In this document: piece after piece, positions 16,808 to 26,026 of the stretch
How the letters are laid out: each line of letters starts with the position of its first letter
Position numbering within the stretch: position 1 is the stretch's first letter
Source: Brevibacillus_D fluminis_A
Lineage (GTDB): Bacteria > Bacillota > Bacilli > Brevibacillales > Brevibacillaceae
Length of the DNA: 64,000 nucleotides
Assembly: GCF_052072235.1 (NCBI RefSeq)
Contig: NZ_CM125436.1
Coordinates: 3,466,001-3,530,000, forward strand
Reading direction: 5' to 3'
The notes under the pieces: model-generated
Told to the model about the DNA's origin: nothing
Seen by the model: only the letters and a program-made list of their open reading frames with translations
Database searches by the model: none
Position numbers and translations under genes: made by a program

Positions 16808-16817
16808 CCTCGTCGTT

Positions 16818-18263
16818 TTACTTGAACGGTGGCTTGAAATTGAATGGGAAGTTCATGCCGCCTTTTTTCTTGTCGTCCGGCATCATTGGCAAACCGCCTT
16901 TGTTACCAAACGGAAGCTGCAGGCCTCCACCCTTTTTCTTGCCCAATTTGTTCATTTTTTTGTTCATCTTCTCGGACATGCCGGAGAACTGCTTCATCAT
17001 CTTCTTCATTTCTTCGAACTGCTTGATGAACCGGTTGACTTCCTGTACGGTCGTGCCGCTTCCTGCCGCAATCCGTTTCCGACGATTGGCATTGAGAAGG
17101 TCGGGATTGGCGCGTTCCGCCTTGGTCATCGACTGAACGATGGCTTCCGTGCGGCCCAGCTGCTTTTCATCCACTTTCAAATCCTTCATCTTGTTCATGC
17201 CTGGCAGCATGCCGAGCAAATCTTCCAGCGGCCCCAGCTTGCGCATTTGCTGCATGGAGTCGAGGAACATGTCAAAGGTGAACTCCCCTTGACGCATTTG
17301 CTTTTCCATCTGCTTGGCCTTTTCCTCATCGACCGCTTCCTGCGCTTTTTCAATCAGGCTGAGCACGTCGCCCATCCCCAAAATACGCGAGGCCATCCGG
17401 TCAGGGTGGAACGGTTCCAAAGCATCGAGCTTCTCGCCCATCCCGGCGAACTTGATCGGTTTGCCGGTCACCGCCTTGACGGAGAGCGCCGCACCGCCGC
17501 GCGTATCGCCATCCAGCTTGGTCAAAATGACACCGGTCAGCTCCAATTGCTGATTGAAGCTATCCGCTACGTTGACCGCGTCCTGACCTGTCATCGCATC
17601 GACAACCAGCAGGATTTCATCAGGCTTGGCTACTTCGCGCACCTGCTTCAGCTCATCCATCAGCGCTTCGTCGATATGCAGGCGGCCTGCGGTATCGAGG
17701 AGCACGTAATCGAGATGGTTCGCTTTCGCATGTTCCAGCGCTTGTTTGGCGATTTCCACCGGGCTTACTTTGTCACCCAGTGCGAACACAGGGGCGCCAA
17801 CTTGTTCCCCTAACACTTGCAATTGCTTGATTGCCGCTGGACGATAAATGTCGCAGGCAACCAGCAAGGGTTTCCGGTTTTGTTTTTGCAGATATTTCGC
17901 CAGCTTGCCGGTCGTCGTGGTTTTCCCTGCCCCTTGCAAACCAACCATCATGACAACGGTCGGTGCTTTCGGTGCGACAGCGATCTTGGCCACGTTACCG
18001 CCCATCAGCTCAGTCAGCTCTTCGTTTACCACCTTGATGACCATTTGGCCCGGGGTCAAACTTTTGAGCACATCTTGGCCGATTGCCCGTTCCTTGACGC
18101 GGGCGACGAAATCTTTTACTACTTTGAAGTTAACGTCTGCTTCCAGCAGGGCAAGTCGCACTTCGCGCATCGCTTCGTTAACCGATGCCTCGTCGATCTT
18201 CCCTCTGCCGCGCAGTTTGTCAAACGCGCTTTGCAGACGGCTGGCTAAGCTTTCAAATGCCAT
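16818..18263 (-). CDS. ffh: signal recognition particle protein Ffh
   Basis: Ffh (SRP54) binds 4.5S/scRNA and the signal sequences of nascent membrane and secreted proteins. The 481-residue protein has the N domain (residues 1-85), the G domain with GLQGAGKTTTTGKLAKYL, DTAGRLHID and TKLDGDTRGG, and the Met-rich M domain from about 300 (MFLDSMQQMRKLGPL, then MTKAERANPDLLN). The tail after residue 430 is rich in Lys, Gly, Met and Phe, longer and more repetitive than in E. coli. It lies 11 nt after ylxM and pairs with ftsY upstream. Confidence 0.98.
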   Translation of the reverse strand: MAFESLASRLQSAFDKLRGRGKIDEASVNEAMREVRLALLEADVNFKVVKDFVARVKERAIGQDVLKSLTPGQMVIKVVNEELTELMGGNVAKIAVAPKAPTVVMMVGLQGAGKTTTTGKLAKYLQKQNRKPLLVACDIYRPAAIKQLQVLGEQVGAPVFALGDKVSPVEIAKQALEHAKANHLDYVLLDTAGRLHIDEALMDELKQVREVAKPDEILLVVDAMTGQDAVNVADSFNQQLELTGVILTKLDGDTRGGAALSVKAVTGKPIKFAGMGEKLDALEPFHPDRMASRILGMGDVLSLIEKAQEAVDEEKAKQMEKQMRQGEFTFDMFLDSMQQMRKLGPLEDLLGMLPGMNKMKDLKVDEKQLGRTEAIVQSMTKAERANPDLLNANRRKRIAAGSGTTVQEVNRFIKQFEEMKKMMKQFSGMSEKMNKKMNKLGKKKGGGLQLPFGNKGGLPMMPDDKKKGGMNFPFNFKPPFK

Positions 18264-18274
18264 GCGAGCCCCTC

Positions 18275-18613
18275 CTATTCCATCTCTGACAGCATGTGAA
18301 GCAAAGTTTTCAGCTTATCTCTCGCTGCGCTTTCTTGAAGCTCTTCTACCAGTCCTGCCATCTCTTGATATACTGCCTGACGCCGTTCGTGGCGAACAAG
18401 CAGCTGAAGCTTCTCTTCATATTCGAAAAGCTGCTTCTCGGCTCGCTTGATGTGGTCGTAGACGGCCTGTCTGCTGACCTCATGCATTTCAGCGATTTCG
18501 CCGAGCGACAAATCATCCAGGTAGTACAGCTCCAGGTACTCACGTTGCTTGCCCTTTAGGAGCATCGCATAAAAGTCAAACAAGAGATTTACCTGATTGG
18601 TTTTCTCTAACAT
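18275..18613 (-). CDS. ylxM: YlxM/p13-like putative DNA-binding protein
   Basis: The 112-residue UPF0122 protein is helix-turn-helix rich, with a sigma-region-4-like segment (YYLDDLSLGEIAEMHEVSRQAVYDHIKRAE). In Firmicutes it is encoded directly before ffh and has been linked to SRP function and to DNA binding. It has its own strong promoter (18684-18712) and a 5' hairpin at 18650-18672, so it starts the ylxM-ffh transcript. Confidence 0.95.
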   Translation of the reverse strand: MLEKTNQVNLLFDFYAMLLKGKQREYLELYYLDDLSLGEIAEMHEVSRQAVYDHIKRAEKQLFEYEEKLQLLVRHERRQAVYQEMAGLVEELQESAARDKLKTLLHMLSEME

Positions 18614-18649
18614 CGAACCAATCCTTTGCTGTGAGGTACTCGACTATCT

Positions 18650-18672
18650 CTGTAAAGATTTTTTCTTTACAG
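18650..18672 (-). other. hairpin in the ylxM 5' untranslated region
   Basis: CTGTAAAGA (18650-18658) and TCTTTACAG (18664-18672) form a perfect 9-bp inverted repeat with a 5-nt loop, a few nucleotides downstream of the predicted transcription start. No T-tract follows in the direction of transcription, so it could be a stabilising 5' stem-loop or a repressor site. Confidence 0.55.
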
Positions 18673-18683
18673 CGACGTTTATT

Positions 18684-18712
18684 ATAGTACCCAATTCACA
18701 TCTGACTGTCAA
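18684..18712 (-). promoter_or_regulatory. strong sigma-A promoter of ylxM-ffh
   Basis: TTGACA (complement of 18707-18712) is followed after 17 nt by TACTAT and then AATAA on the minus strand. The -35 is a perfect consensus. Confidence 0.85.
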
Positions 18713-18734
18713 GCTTTTTTGTTGACATCATTTT

Positions 18735-19008
18735 TTACTCTTCAGACGTCCGGGCAAAAATCAGATGATCCTCCCAAACGCCGTTAATGTTGAGGTACCG
18801 CTTGGACAGTCCTTCGTTGCGAAAACCTGCTTTTTCGAGCACACGGATGGAACGAACGTTATGCGGCATCACGCCTGCCTGGACACGGTGCAAGCCCGCC
18901 TCGTCAAAAGCGAACCGTACGGCGAGCTTAACTGCTTCCGTCATGAAGCCTTGCCCGTTTTGCGACTGGTCAATGAAATAGCCGATGGTGCAGTTTTGCC
19001 AGGCACCG
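18735..19008 (-). pseudogene. truncated GNAT (RimJ-type) acetyltransferase fragment
   Basis: About 90 codons encode only the C-terminal half of a RimJ/RimL-like N-acetyltransferase: IGYFIDQSQNGQGFMTEAVK (acetyl-CoA loop, Q/GxGxxTEA-like), ALRFAFDEAGLHRV-like helix, NVRSIRVLEKAGF and GVWEDHLIFARTSEE. A full member has about 180 residues. Upstream, the frame runs into the 3' end of ftsY, giving a meaningless Lys/Arg run, so the N-terminal half is missing. It has no ribosome binding site of its own. It is most likely a remnant left by a deletion between ftsY and ylxM. Confidence 0.8.
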
Positions 19009-20010
19009 TTACTCCTTTTCTTCCGTTTCTTTTTCTTCAATCAGCCCGGCAAACAGCGCATGGACGAATTGCTCCGGATCGAATGGCTGCAAGTCATCCA
19101 TTTTTTCGCCCAGACCGACGTACTTCACCGGAATTTGCAGCTCGTTGCGGATCGCGATGACGATGCCGCCTTTCGCCGTTCCGTCGAGCTTGGTCAGCAC
19201 GATGCCGGTGACGCCAGCCGATTGACCGAACGTTTTCGCCTGTGACAGCGCGTTTTGGCCGGTTGTCGCATCCAGCACGAGCAGAACCTCATGCGGCGCA
19301 TTCGGAATTTCACGCTGCAGCACACGGTACACTTTGTTCAGCTCTTCCATCAGGTTGACTTTGTTTTGCAGACGGCCGGCCGTATCGCACAGCAAGATGT
19401 CTGCGCCGCGCGATTTGGCGGCATGGACGGCATCATAGATCACCGCTGCCGGATCAGCGCCCTGCGAGTGCTTGATCACCTCGACGCCGACGCGATCGCC
19501 CCACACTTCCAGCTGCTCGATCGCTGCCGCGCGGAACGTGTCGCCTGCCGCCATGATGACTTTTTTGCCCTGCTGCTTGAACATGTGCGCCATTTTGCCG
19601 ATCGTCGTCGTTTTGCCTACGCCATTGACGCCGACAAACAAGATCACGTTCAGGCGGCCCGTTTCCACATTCAGCTCCGTGCTGGCCGTATCGTCGTTTT
19701 TCAGCAGATTGACCAGCTTCTCGGACAAAATCGGCTGCAGGTCAAGCGCGTTTTCGATTTTATGCTTGCGTACCTCGGAGCGCAGCTCATCGATCAGCTC
19801 CATGACGGTATTGACGCCGACATCGGCTGCGATCAAAATCTCTTCCAGCTCTTCAAAGAAATTTTCGTCCAGCTTTTTGTAGCGGCGGACCAGATCTTCG
19901 ACCTTTTCCACCAGCAAATCGCGGGTTTTGGCCAGACCGTCGGTAAACTTCTGGGTGACAGCCTCCGATTTTTGCACGATCGCATCTTTTAGTCGTTTGA
20001 AAAAGCTCAT
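19009..20010 (-). CDS. ftsY: SRP receptor FtsY
   Basis: FtsY is the membrane-associated GTPase that docks SRP-ribosome complexes to the Sec translocon. The 333-residue protein has a short charged N-terminal helix (MSFFKRLKDAIVQKSEAVTQKF) for membrane binding and the NG core with GVNGVGKTTTIGKMAH, DTAGRLQNK, TKLDGTAKGG and the closing GEKMDDLQPFDPEQFV. It lacks the long acidic A domain of E. coli, as usual in Bacilli. It lies 23 nt after smc and is probably co-transcribed. Confidence 0.98.
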   Translation of the reverse strand: MSFFKRLKDAIVQKSEAVTQKFTDGLAKTRDLLVEKVEDLVRRYKKLDENFFEELEEILIAADVGVNTVMELIDELRSEVRKHKIENALDLQPILSEKLVNLLKNDDTASTELNVETGRLNVILFVGVNGVGKTTTIGKMAHMFKQQGKKVIMAAGDTFRAAAIEQLEVWGDRVGVEVIKHSQGADPAAVIYDAVHAAKSRGADILLCDTAGRLQNKVNLMEELNKVYRVLQREIPNAPHEVLLVLDATTGQNALSQAKTFGQSAGVTGIVLTKLDGTAKGGIVIAIRNELQIPVKYVGLGEKMDDLQPFDPEQFVHALFAGLIEEKETEEKE

Positions 20011-20033
20011 CGTTCACGTTCCTTCCTTGTTCA

Positions 20034-23000
20034 TTAAGAGGCGCTTTCGATCATCTTTTTGGTATCTTCCAGCTTGACGGAAACCAGCTTGGATACGCCG
20101 CCTTCCTGCATGGTGATGCCGTACAGCACGTCCGCCGATTCCATCGTCCCTTTGCGGTGCGTAACGCAGATGAATTGGGTCTGCCCGCTGAATTGGCGCA
20201 TGTACTCGGCAAAGCGGGTCACGTTCGCCTCATCCAGTGCGGCTTCCACTTCATCCAATACGCAGAACGGCACCGGTTTGACTCGCAAAATGGCAAACAG
20301 CAAGCCCATCGCGGTCAACGCGCGCTCCCCACCGGAGAGAAGCGCCAGGTTTTGCAGCTTCTTGCCCGGGGGCTGGGCCACGATGTCGACACCGGTTTCC
20401 AGCAAATTGTCCGGCATCGTCAGGATCAGATCGGCACGCCCTCCGCCGAACAGCTGAACGAACACGTCGCGGAACTGCTCGCGGATTTCTTCAAACGTTT
20501 CTTTGAAGCGACGGGACATTTCCGTATCCATTTCCTCGATAACCTGATAGAGCATGGCTTTCGCTTCCGACAGATCGGCTTCCTGCGAGGAGAGGAACTG
20601 CATTCGCTCAAACAGGCGCTCGTATTCCTCGATGGCACCGAGATTGACCGTGCCCAGCGCTGTGATTTTTTGCTTCAACTGAGCGACTGCCTGCTGTTCC
20701 TGTGCAAGCTCGCCTTGTGCCGGATATTTTTGCTTCGCCAGATCATAGCTCAGCTCATATTCTTCCGTCAATTTATTCAACAGATGATCGAGTTCGACGT
20801 CGTACCGGTTCGTTTTCACTTCTTCCTGATGGGCGGCATCCTCGAGCGCTTTCACTTTTTTACGGATGTCTTTGGCGGCAAGCTCCACTTGCTCGAGCTG
20901 GCTGTATAGGAGCGCCCGCTCGTTGCGGCGCTCGCTGATCAGTCCGGCCACTCGTTCCTTGTCGGCCCGCAGCTCGGCGATTTTGCTTTCCAGCTCTGCC
21001 TCGACCAATTCATTGCTGCCTTCCAGCTCGTCGAGCGAGGCCAGCGTCCGGTTCGCTTCCTCCCACTCCGCCGAAAGCGTCTTAAGCTGCTGTGTCAGGC
21101 GATCGACCTGCTCCAGACGCGCACGGTGCTCCTCTGCCGCTTGGGCACAAGCTACTTTCAGCGATGTGATCCGCTGGTTCATCTCTTCCTTGCTCGCGAT
21201 TTGCGCCTGGCGTTTCGCTTCCGCCTCGGCAATCGTTTGGGACAGCTGCTCTTCCTCGCGCGCCAGCTCAGCAAGCCGCGCTTCCAGCTGTGCGAGTTTG
21301 GCCTGCGATTCCGCTACTTCTTTTTGGCACGCTTCCTTGTCTTGCTCGAGCATGTAGAGTCGATCGGACAGCGTCCGCCCTTCCGAATGCGTCTGCTGGG
21401 CCAAGCTTTTCAGCTCCTGCTCCTTGACGCGCAGCGACTCCCCTTCGTTGCGCAGCCGCTCTTGCTCCTGCTCCCGCTGTGCAGCTAGCGCGCGGTGGGC
21501 ACGGATGACCGTCTCCTGCTCCTCGATTTGCGCGGCGAGTGCGGCCATGGTCGCTTCCAGCTCTTCTGCCTGCCGGTTGCGCCCAAGCAGGTTCGTGGAG
21601 TTCTTTTTCAGCGCCCCCCCTGTCATGGAACCGCCCGCATTGACGATGTCCCCGTCCAGGGTGACGATGCGGTAGCGGTAGGAGAAGGAGCGCGCCACAC
21701 GGTTCGCCTGTTCCAGCGTTTCGGTGACGATCACATTGCCGAGCATGGATTCCACGATCGCTCGGTATGTATCCGAGAACGAAACGAGTTCGCTTGCGAT
21801 CCCGACGACGCCTTCCGCCTGCTCCAGCTTGCGCCGGTCCTCTGCGCCAAGCTGTCGCGAGCGAATGACATCGAGCGGCAAAAACGTCGCCCGTCCGGCA
21901 TTGTGCTTTTTCAAATAGGCGATCGCTTCGCGGCCCGCCGCTTCGTTTTCCACGACGACGTTTTGCAAGGCGCCGCCCAAGGCAACCTCGACCGCCGTTT
22001 CGTACCGCTCCGGCACGGTCACCAGCTCTGCAACCGCCCCGTGGATGCCGGCAAAGCCTTTTTCCCGCGCTTTTAAAATCTCTTTCACGCCTTGCTGGAA
22101 ACCGGCGAAATCCGCCTGCATTTCCTTCAGCAAATCGAGGCGGGATTTGGTTGCCTCGCGACGCTGTTCCATCTGCTGCAACGCGCGGCGCTGCGCTTCC
22201 AGCTCCTGCTGGCCCTGGCGCTGCTCTTCCATCAGCTGCTTGTAGGATTCCAGTGCGGACACGATGCCGCGCTCGATCTCTTGCAGCGATTGCTGAATCT
22301 GCTCGACTTTTCCCAGACGCGCCGCTTCTTCCTCTTGCAGACGGGTATGCTCTTGCGCAAAACGGGCGAGGCGTGCCTCATTGGCTGCGATCAACTGCTG
22401 TTCCCGGCGCACTTCATTGCGCTGGTTGGCCGATTGATTCATCGTTTCAAAATAATCGCCTTTCAGCCGGTCGACATCGTCAGTAAGAGCCTGAACCATA
22501 TTGGCAAGCTCCGCCTCGGCCTCTGCAAGCAACGCTTCGGTTTCGCGGCGCTTTTCTTTTGCATTGGCTGCCTTCTCCTGCTCAGCCGCAAGCTCGCTGT
22601 CTACGTCGCGCTGCTTTTGCGTCAAACGGTGCATCTGCTCCATCGTTTGTTTGCGGTTGGATGCAAGGTTGCGCAGCCGTTCCTTCAAAACTTCGCGCTG
22701 CCCTTCCACCTTTTCCGTCTCTTCGCTCACTTCAAGCAGCACTTGCTGCAGCTCGTCGAGCGACTGATCCAGCTGGTTGACCTTCAGCTTGGCTTGCTCG
22801 ACATCCGCTTCTTTTGAAGACGCTTCGGTCGAATGCGCGATCAGCTCTTCTTTCAGCTGCTCCGCCTTTTTGCTCGCTTCCTGCCACTTCTCATGCGTCA
22901 AATCAATTTGCTGCACATATAAGGCCACTTCGCGTTCCACCAGCTGCTGGTGCAATGTTTTATACGTTTTGGCTGTCTCTGCCTGTTCGGAGAGCGGACC

Positions 23001-23606
23001 GATCTGTTCGTTGATTTCGCCCACAATATCGTGGATGCGCACCAGATTTTGCTCCGTCTCCTCCAGCTTTTTCTGAGCCTCGCGCTTGCGGTTCTTGTAC
23101 TTGACGATCCCCGCTGCCTCCTCGAAAATTCCTCGTCTTTCTTCGGACTTGGTGCTCAAAATCTCTTCAATTTTGCCCTGTCCGATGATCGAGTAGGCTT
23201 CGCGCCCAAGCCCGGTATCCATGAACAGCTCCATAATATCCTTTAAACGGCACGCACGTTTGTTAATCGAATATTCACTGTCGCCAGAACGATAGACACG
23301 GCGCGTGACCGTCACCTCGGAATACTCCAGATCAAGCGAACGGTCGGTATTATCCAATGTCAACGATACTTCTGCAAAGTTGACCGGCTTTCGCGAATCG
23401 CTTCCGGCGAAAATAATATCTTCCATTTTTGCACCGCGCAGCGACTTGGCGCTCTGCTCCCCCAACACCCAGCGGATGCTGTCGGAAACATTGCTCTTTC
23501 CGCTCCCATTCGGCCCTACGACGGCGGTCACGCCAGGCACGAATTCGAACTCTGTGCGGTCCGCAAACGATTTGAAGCCGATCAGCTCCAGGCGTTTTAA
23601 GTACAT
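20034..23606 (-). CDS. smc: chromosome segregation protein SMC
   Basis: The 1190-residue SMC protein forms, with ScpA and ScpB, the bacterial condensin that organises and separates replicated origins. It has Walker A GPNGSGKSN at residues 31-39, the RGAKMEDIIFAGS motif, two long coiled-coil arms, a hinge (about 510-660, including GIHGAVAELVTVPERYETAVEVALGGALQNVVV), the ABC signature LLSGGERALTA and Walker B CVLDEVEAALDE near the C-terminus. The ATG at 23606 (MYLKRLELIGFKSFAD) has AGGAGGA at ideal distance. A candidate promoter with an extended -10 (TGATAGAAT, around 23673-23681) sits about 70 nt upstream, so it need not depend on rnc. Confidence 0.98.
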   Translation of the reverse strand: MYLKRLELIGFKSFADRTEFEFVPGVTAVVGPNGSGKSNVSDSIRWVLGEQSAKSLRGAKMEDIIFAGSDSRKPVNFAEVSLTLDNTDRSLDLEYSEVTVTRRVYRSGDSEYSINKRACRLKDIMELFMDTGLGREAYSIIGQGKIEEILSTKSEERRGIFEEAAGIVKYKNRKREAQKKLEETEQNLVRIHDIVGEINEQIGPLSEQAETAKTYKTLHQQLVEREVALYVQQIDLTHEKWQEASKKAEQLKEELIAHSTEASSKEADVEQAKLKVNQLDQSLDELQQVLLEVSEETEKVEGQREVLKERLRNLASNRKQTMEQMHRLTQKQRDVDSELAAEQEKAANAKEKRRETEALLAEAEAELANMVQALTDDVDRLKGDYFETMNQSANQRNEVRREQQLIAANEARLARFAQEHTRLQEEEAARLGKVEQIQQSLQEIERGIVSALESYKQLMEEQRQGQQELEAQRRALQQMEQRREATKSRLDLLKEMQADFAGFQQGVKEILKAREKGFAGIHGAVAELVTVPERYETAVEVALGGALQNVVVENEAAGREAIAYLKKHNAGRATFLPLDVIRSRQLGAEDRRKLEQAEGVVGIASELVSFSDTYRAIVESMLGNVIVTETLEQANRVARSFSYRYRIVTLDGDIVNAGGSMTGGALKKNSTNLLGRNRQAEELEATMAALAAQIEEQETVIRAHRALAAQREQEQERLRNEGESLRVKEQELKSLAQQTHSEGRTLSDRLYMLEQDKEACQKEVAESQAKLAQLEARLAELAREEEQLSQTIAEAEAKRQAQIASKEEMNQRITSLKVACAQAAEEHRARLEQVDRLTQQLKTLSAEWEEANRTLASLDELEGSNELVEAELESKIAELRADKERVAGLISERRNERALLYSQLEQVELAAKDIRKKVKALEDAAHQEEVKTNRYDVELDHLLNKLTEEYELSYDLAKQKYPAQGELAQEQQAVAQLKQKITALGTVNLGAIEEYERLFERMQFLSSQEADLSEAKAMLYQVIEEMDTEMSRRFKETFEEIREQFRDVFVQLFGGGRADLILTMPDNLLETGVDIVAQPPGKKLQNLALLSGGERALTAMGLLFAILRVKPVPFCVLDEVEAALDEANVTRFAEYMRQFSGQTQFICVTHRKGTMESADVLYGITMQEGGVSKLVSVKLEDTKKMIESAS

Positions 23607-23709
23607 GCGTACTCCTCCTACCAGAAACGCTCCCGATGAATCCAGGAGCAAAAAAATCGCTTTAACTGTATTATTCTATCATAACCGCGTGTATTAGCGA
23701 AGAAGGGCC

Positions 23710-25167
23710 TCAAGAATCATGCGATACGGGCAGGCGAACGGTGAATTGGGTCCCGCGTTTCTCCTCGCTTGTCACCTCTATTGTCCCCCCGTGCAGCTCG
23801 ACGATCGACCTGGTGATGGATAGCCCCAGTCCCGTACCGCCGGATTTGCGCGTCCGGGCGGAGTCAATCCGGTAAAACCGGTCAAACAGATGGGGAAGGT
23901 GCTCTTGTCCGATGCCGGTTCCGTTGTCCTTCACCGCCAGCACCAGGCAATCGGAATCTTGCCAAAGCGAAAGGCCGATCACGCCGCCGGCCGCATCTGT
24001 ATGCTGAACAGCATTTTGAAACAGATTGAGGATAACTTGTTTGATGCGATCCTGGTCAAAGCGGGATTCGCGTTCCGCCCGGATGTCAAACTCCACTCGG
24101 CGCGACCCTGCCAGCAGCAGCAGCTGCGCTTCCATCTGCGCGATGATCTGGTCGAGGCGGCCATTGGTCAGATGGATGGAAGGAGCCCGATCCACTTTCG
24201 CCAAAAACAGCAGGTCATTCACCAGCTTGTTGACACGCTCCGACTCGCAGTACATGCTGTGCAGGGCATCATCGAGCTGGGCCGGATTTGCTGCTGCACC
24301 GCGGAGCAAGACTTCCAGAAAACCGTGGATCGAGGTCAATGGCGTGCGCAATTCGTGGGATGCATCCGCGACAAATCGCCTCATGTTTTCCTTTGCCTCC
24401 TGTTCAGCCTGAAACGACTGCGCAAGCCGTGCCAAAAGCGCATTGAATGCGGACGACAGCTGATCCGCTTCAAGCAGCCCCTGTTTCACATGCAGCCTCT
24501 GATCCAGCTTCGCTGCGTCTATTTGCTCCACTTGCTGTACCATCGTAGAGAGAGGGACAAGAATGCGCCTTAGCACAGGGCGGAACGTCAAAAATCCACC
24601 GAGTAAAGCTGCGGCGGACAAAAGCAGAAAGATGCCCATTTGTCTCATCAGCACATCCTGAATCCCCCGCATGCTGGTCGTCACTTGCACGACGCCGACG
24701 CGCTTCCCTCGCACCCCCACAGACTGCAGAATCAGCAAACGATTGATCCCGTACTCATCCGGATGAATGCGATACAGCGGCGGTTCATCTCTTGTCGCAG
24801 CCAGTGCCTGCTGATAATCCGCGAGCGGCAGCTGCGGTGGTTTGCCATGACCCGCACTCCCCAATAAATCCGTAAAAGTCCCTTTGGCATCGATGAACGC
24901 CAGCGTGACGTCCGGGAGGCGCATCAATTGAAACGGGACGTATGATTTGTTTTCCACTCCTTCCCTCCAGATTTCGAAGGGAACCGACTGAATTTGGCTT
25001 TTGATGCTCATCACCATGTTTTTCATCAAAAAATCTTTCATCAGTACATATTGGAAAAAGCCGATCAATAAAAGCAAGCCGGCCAACAGGAATAGCGTCC
25101 GGGACAGCACTTGATAGCGTAACGAACGACGGTTGATCGAAAAAAAGCGTGTCGAGCTGGTTTTCAC
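23710..25167 (-). CDS. membrane sensor histidine kinase
   Basis: The 485-residue kinase has two transmembrane helices (about residues 20-42 and 175-197) flanking an extracytoplasmic sensor of roughly 130 residues, then HAMP, the HisKA dimerisation helix with the phospho-acceptor in ADASHELRTPLTSIHGF, and HATPase motifs NLFQNAVQHT (N box), DNGTGIG (G1) and GGTGLGLSI (G2). The start is the GTG at 25167, overlapping the regulator stop by 4 nt. It resembles BaeS/ResE-type kinases. The sensed signal is unknown. The divergent PepSY protein may be a target or an accessory sensor. Confidence 0.9.
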   Translation of the reverse strand: MKTSSTRFFSINRRSLRYQVLSRTLFLLAGLLLLIGFFQYVLMKDFLMKNMVMSIKSQIQSVPFEIWREGVENKSYVPFQLMRLPDVTLAFIDAKGTFTDLLGSAGHGKPPQLPLADYQQALAATRDEPPLYRIHPDEYGINRLLILQSVGVRGKRVGVVQVTTSMRGIQDVLMRQMGIFLLLSAAALLGGFLTFRPVLRRILVPLSTMVQQVEQIDAAKLDQRLHVKQGLLEADQLSSAFNALLARLAQSFQAEQEAKENMRRFVADASHELRTPLTSIHGFLEVLLRGAAANPAQLDDALHSMYCESERVNKLVNDLLFLAKVDRAPSIHLTNGRLDQIIAQMEAQLLLLAGSRRVEFDIRAERESRFDQDRIKQVILNLFQNAVQHTDAAGGVIGLSLWQDSDCLVLAVKDNGTGIGQEHLPHLFDRFYRIDSARTRKSGGTGLGLSITRSIVELHGGTIEVTSEEKRGTQFTVRLPVSHDS

Positions 25168-25847
25168 GGCAAATCCACCCGGTACCCCGCACCGCGAATC
25201 GTGCGGATCAACGTATGATCCAGATCCCCCAATTTCTCCCGAATCGAGCGAACGTACACTTCCACAATATTTTCCTGACCGCCGAAGTCGTAGCCCCATA
25301 CGCGGGTCAAAATCGTCGCCTTGCTGAGCACGATCCCCTGATTCAGCAGCATGTATTTCAACAGCTCATATTCTGTGGTCGAGAGGGCGAGCACGCGATT
25401 ATGATACGTAATCTCGCGTCTGGCGTCATTGATCCGAAACGGCCCGATGGCCACGTCACTGAGCAAATGGGGAAATTGGTTGCGAATCCGGGCCTGGATG
25501 CGGGCGAGCAATTCCTGAAAGCTGAACGGCTTGATCATGTAATCATCGGCACCGAGCGTAAGTCCTTTCACCCGGTCCTCGACCTCCTCCTTTGCCGTCA
25601 GCATGATGATCGCGACGTTGCCAGCGCTCTTCAGCATGCGGCACACTTCAAAGCCGTCGATGCCCGGCATCATAATGTCGAGGATGACGATGTGCGGCTG
25701 GAAGTCGTGGGCAACATTCACCGCCTCGATCCCTTCCTCGGCGGTCCTCACCTCATACCCTTCGTTGCGCAGCCCCAATTCCAGAAATTTTCGTATGCTC
25801 TCTTCATCATCGACGATCAATACCTTAATCTCACTCGGCTGTACCAT
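25164..25847 (-). CDS. OmpR-family response regulator
   Basis: The 227-residue regulator has a receiver domain (acidic pocket VDDEE, phospho-acceptor Asp 57 in LDIMMPGIDG, Thr in LTAKEE, Lys 106 in IKPFS) and a C-terminal winged helix (LSTTEYELLKYMLLN, then ENIVEVYVRSIREKLG, ending RTIRGAGYRVD). It is the partner of the kinase that follows it with a 4-nt overlap. The divergent intergenic region carries 11-bp phased TTTCAG repeats, a typical binding arrangement for this family, suggesting regulation of the PepSY gene and perhaps of itself. Confidence 0.93.
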   Translation of the reverse strand: MVQPSEIKVLIVDDEESIRKFLELGLRNEGYEVRTAEEGIEAVNVAHDFQPHIVILDIMMPGIDGFEVCRMLKSAGNVAIIMLTAKEEVEDRVKGLTLGADDYMIKPFSFQELLARIQARIRNQFPHLLSDVAIGPFRINDARREITYHNRVLALSTTEYELLKYMLLNQGIVLSKATILTRVWGYDFGGQENIVEVYVRSIREKLGDLDHTLIRTIRGAGYRVDLP

Positions 25848-25929
25848 CTTCGCTCCTCCTTGCTGTTGTTACTGCGTTCCTCTCTAACTATAATGATTCG
25901 CCAGCATGATTTCTTGCGTTCCCCTTACC

Positions 25930-25968
25930 TTTCAGCAAACTTTCAGCTACCATTCATCCACGTTTCAG
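25930..25968. promoter_or_regulatory. 11-bp phased direct repeats, probable response-regulator site
   Basis: TTTCAG occurs at 25930-25935, 25941-25946 and 25963-25968, with a degenerate ATTCAT at 25952-25957, so four units are spaced exactly 11 bp apart. OmpR/PhoB-type winged-helix regulators bind such tandem repeats as head-to-tail dimers. The array sits in the divergent promoter region, close to a TACTAG-like -10 for the plus-strand gene. Confidence 0.55.
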
Positions 25969-26026
25969 GTTCATCTTTGATACTAGGGAGAACAAAACCG
26001 TATGAACAGGTAAAGGAGCATCTCAC

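Noticed and set aside
16791..17813. Long plus-strand ORF (340 codons) opposite ffh
   Set aside because: It is antisense to a fully conserved ffh gene, has no ribosome binding site or domain, and arises from GC-biased codon usage.
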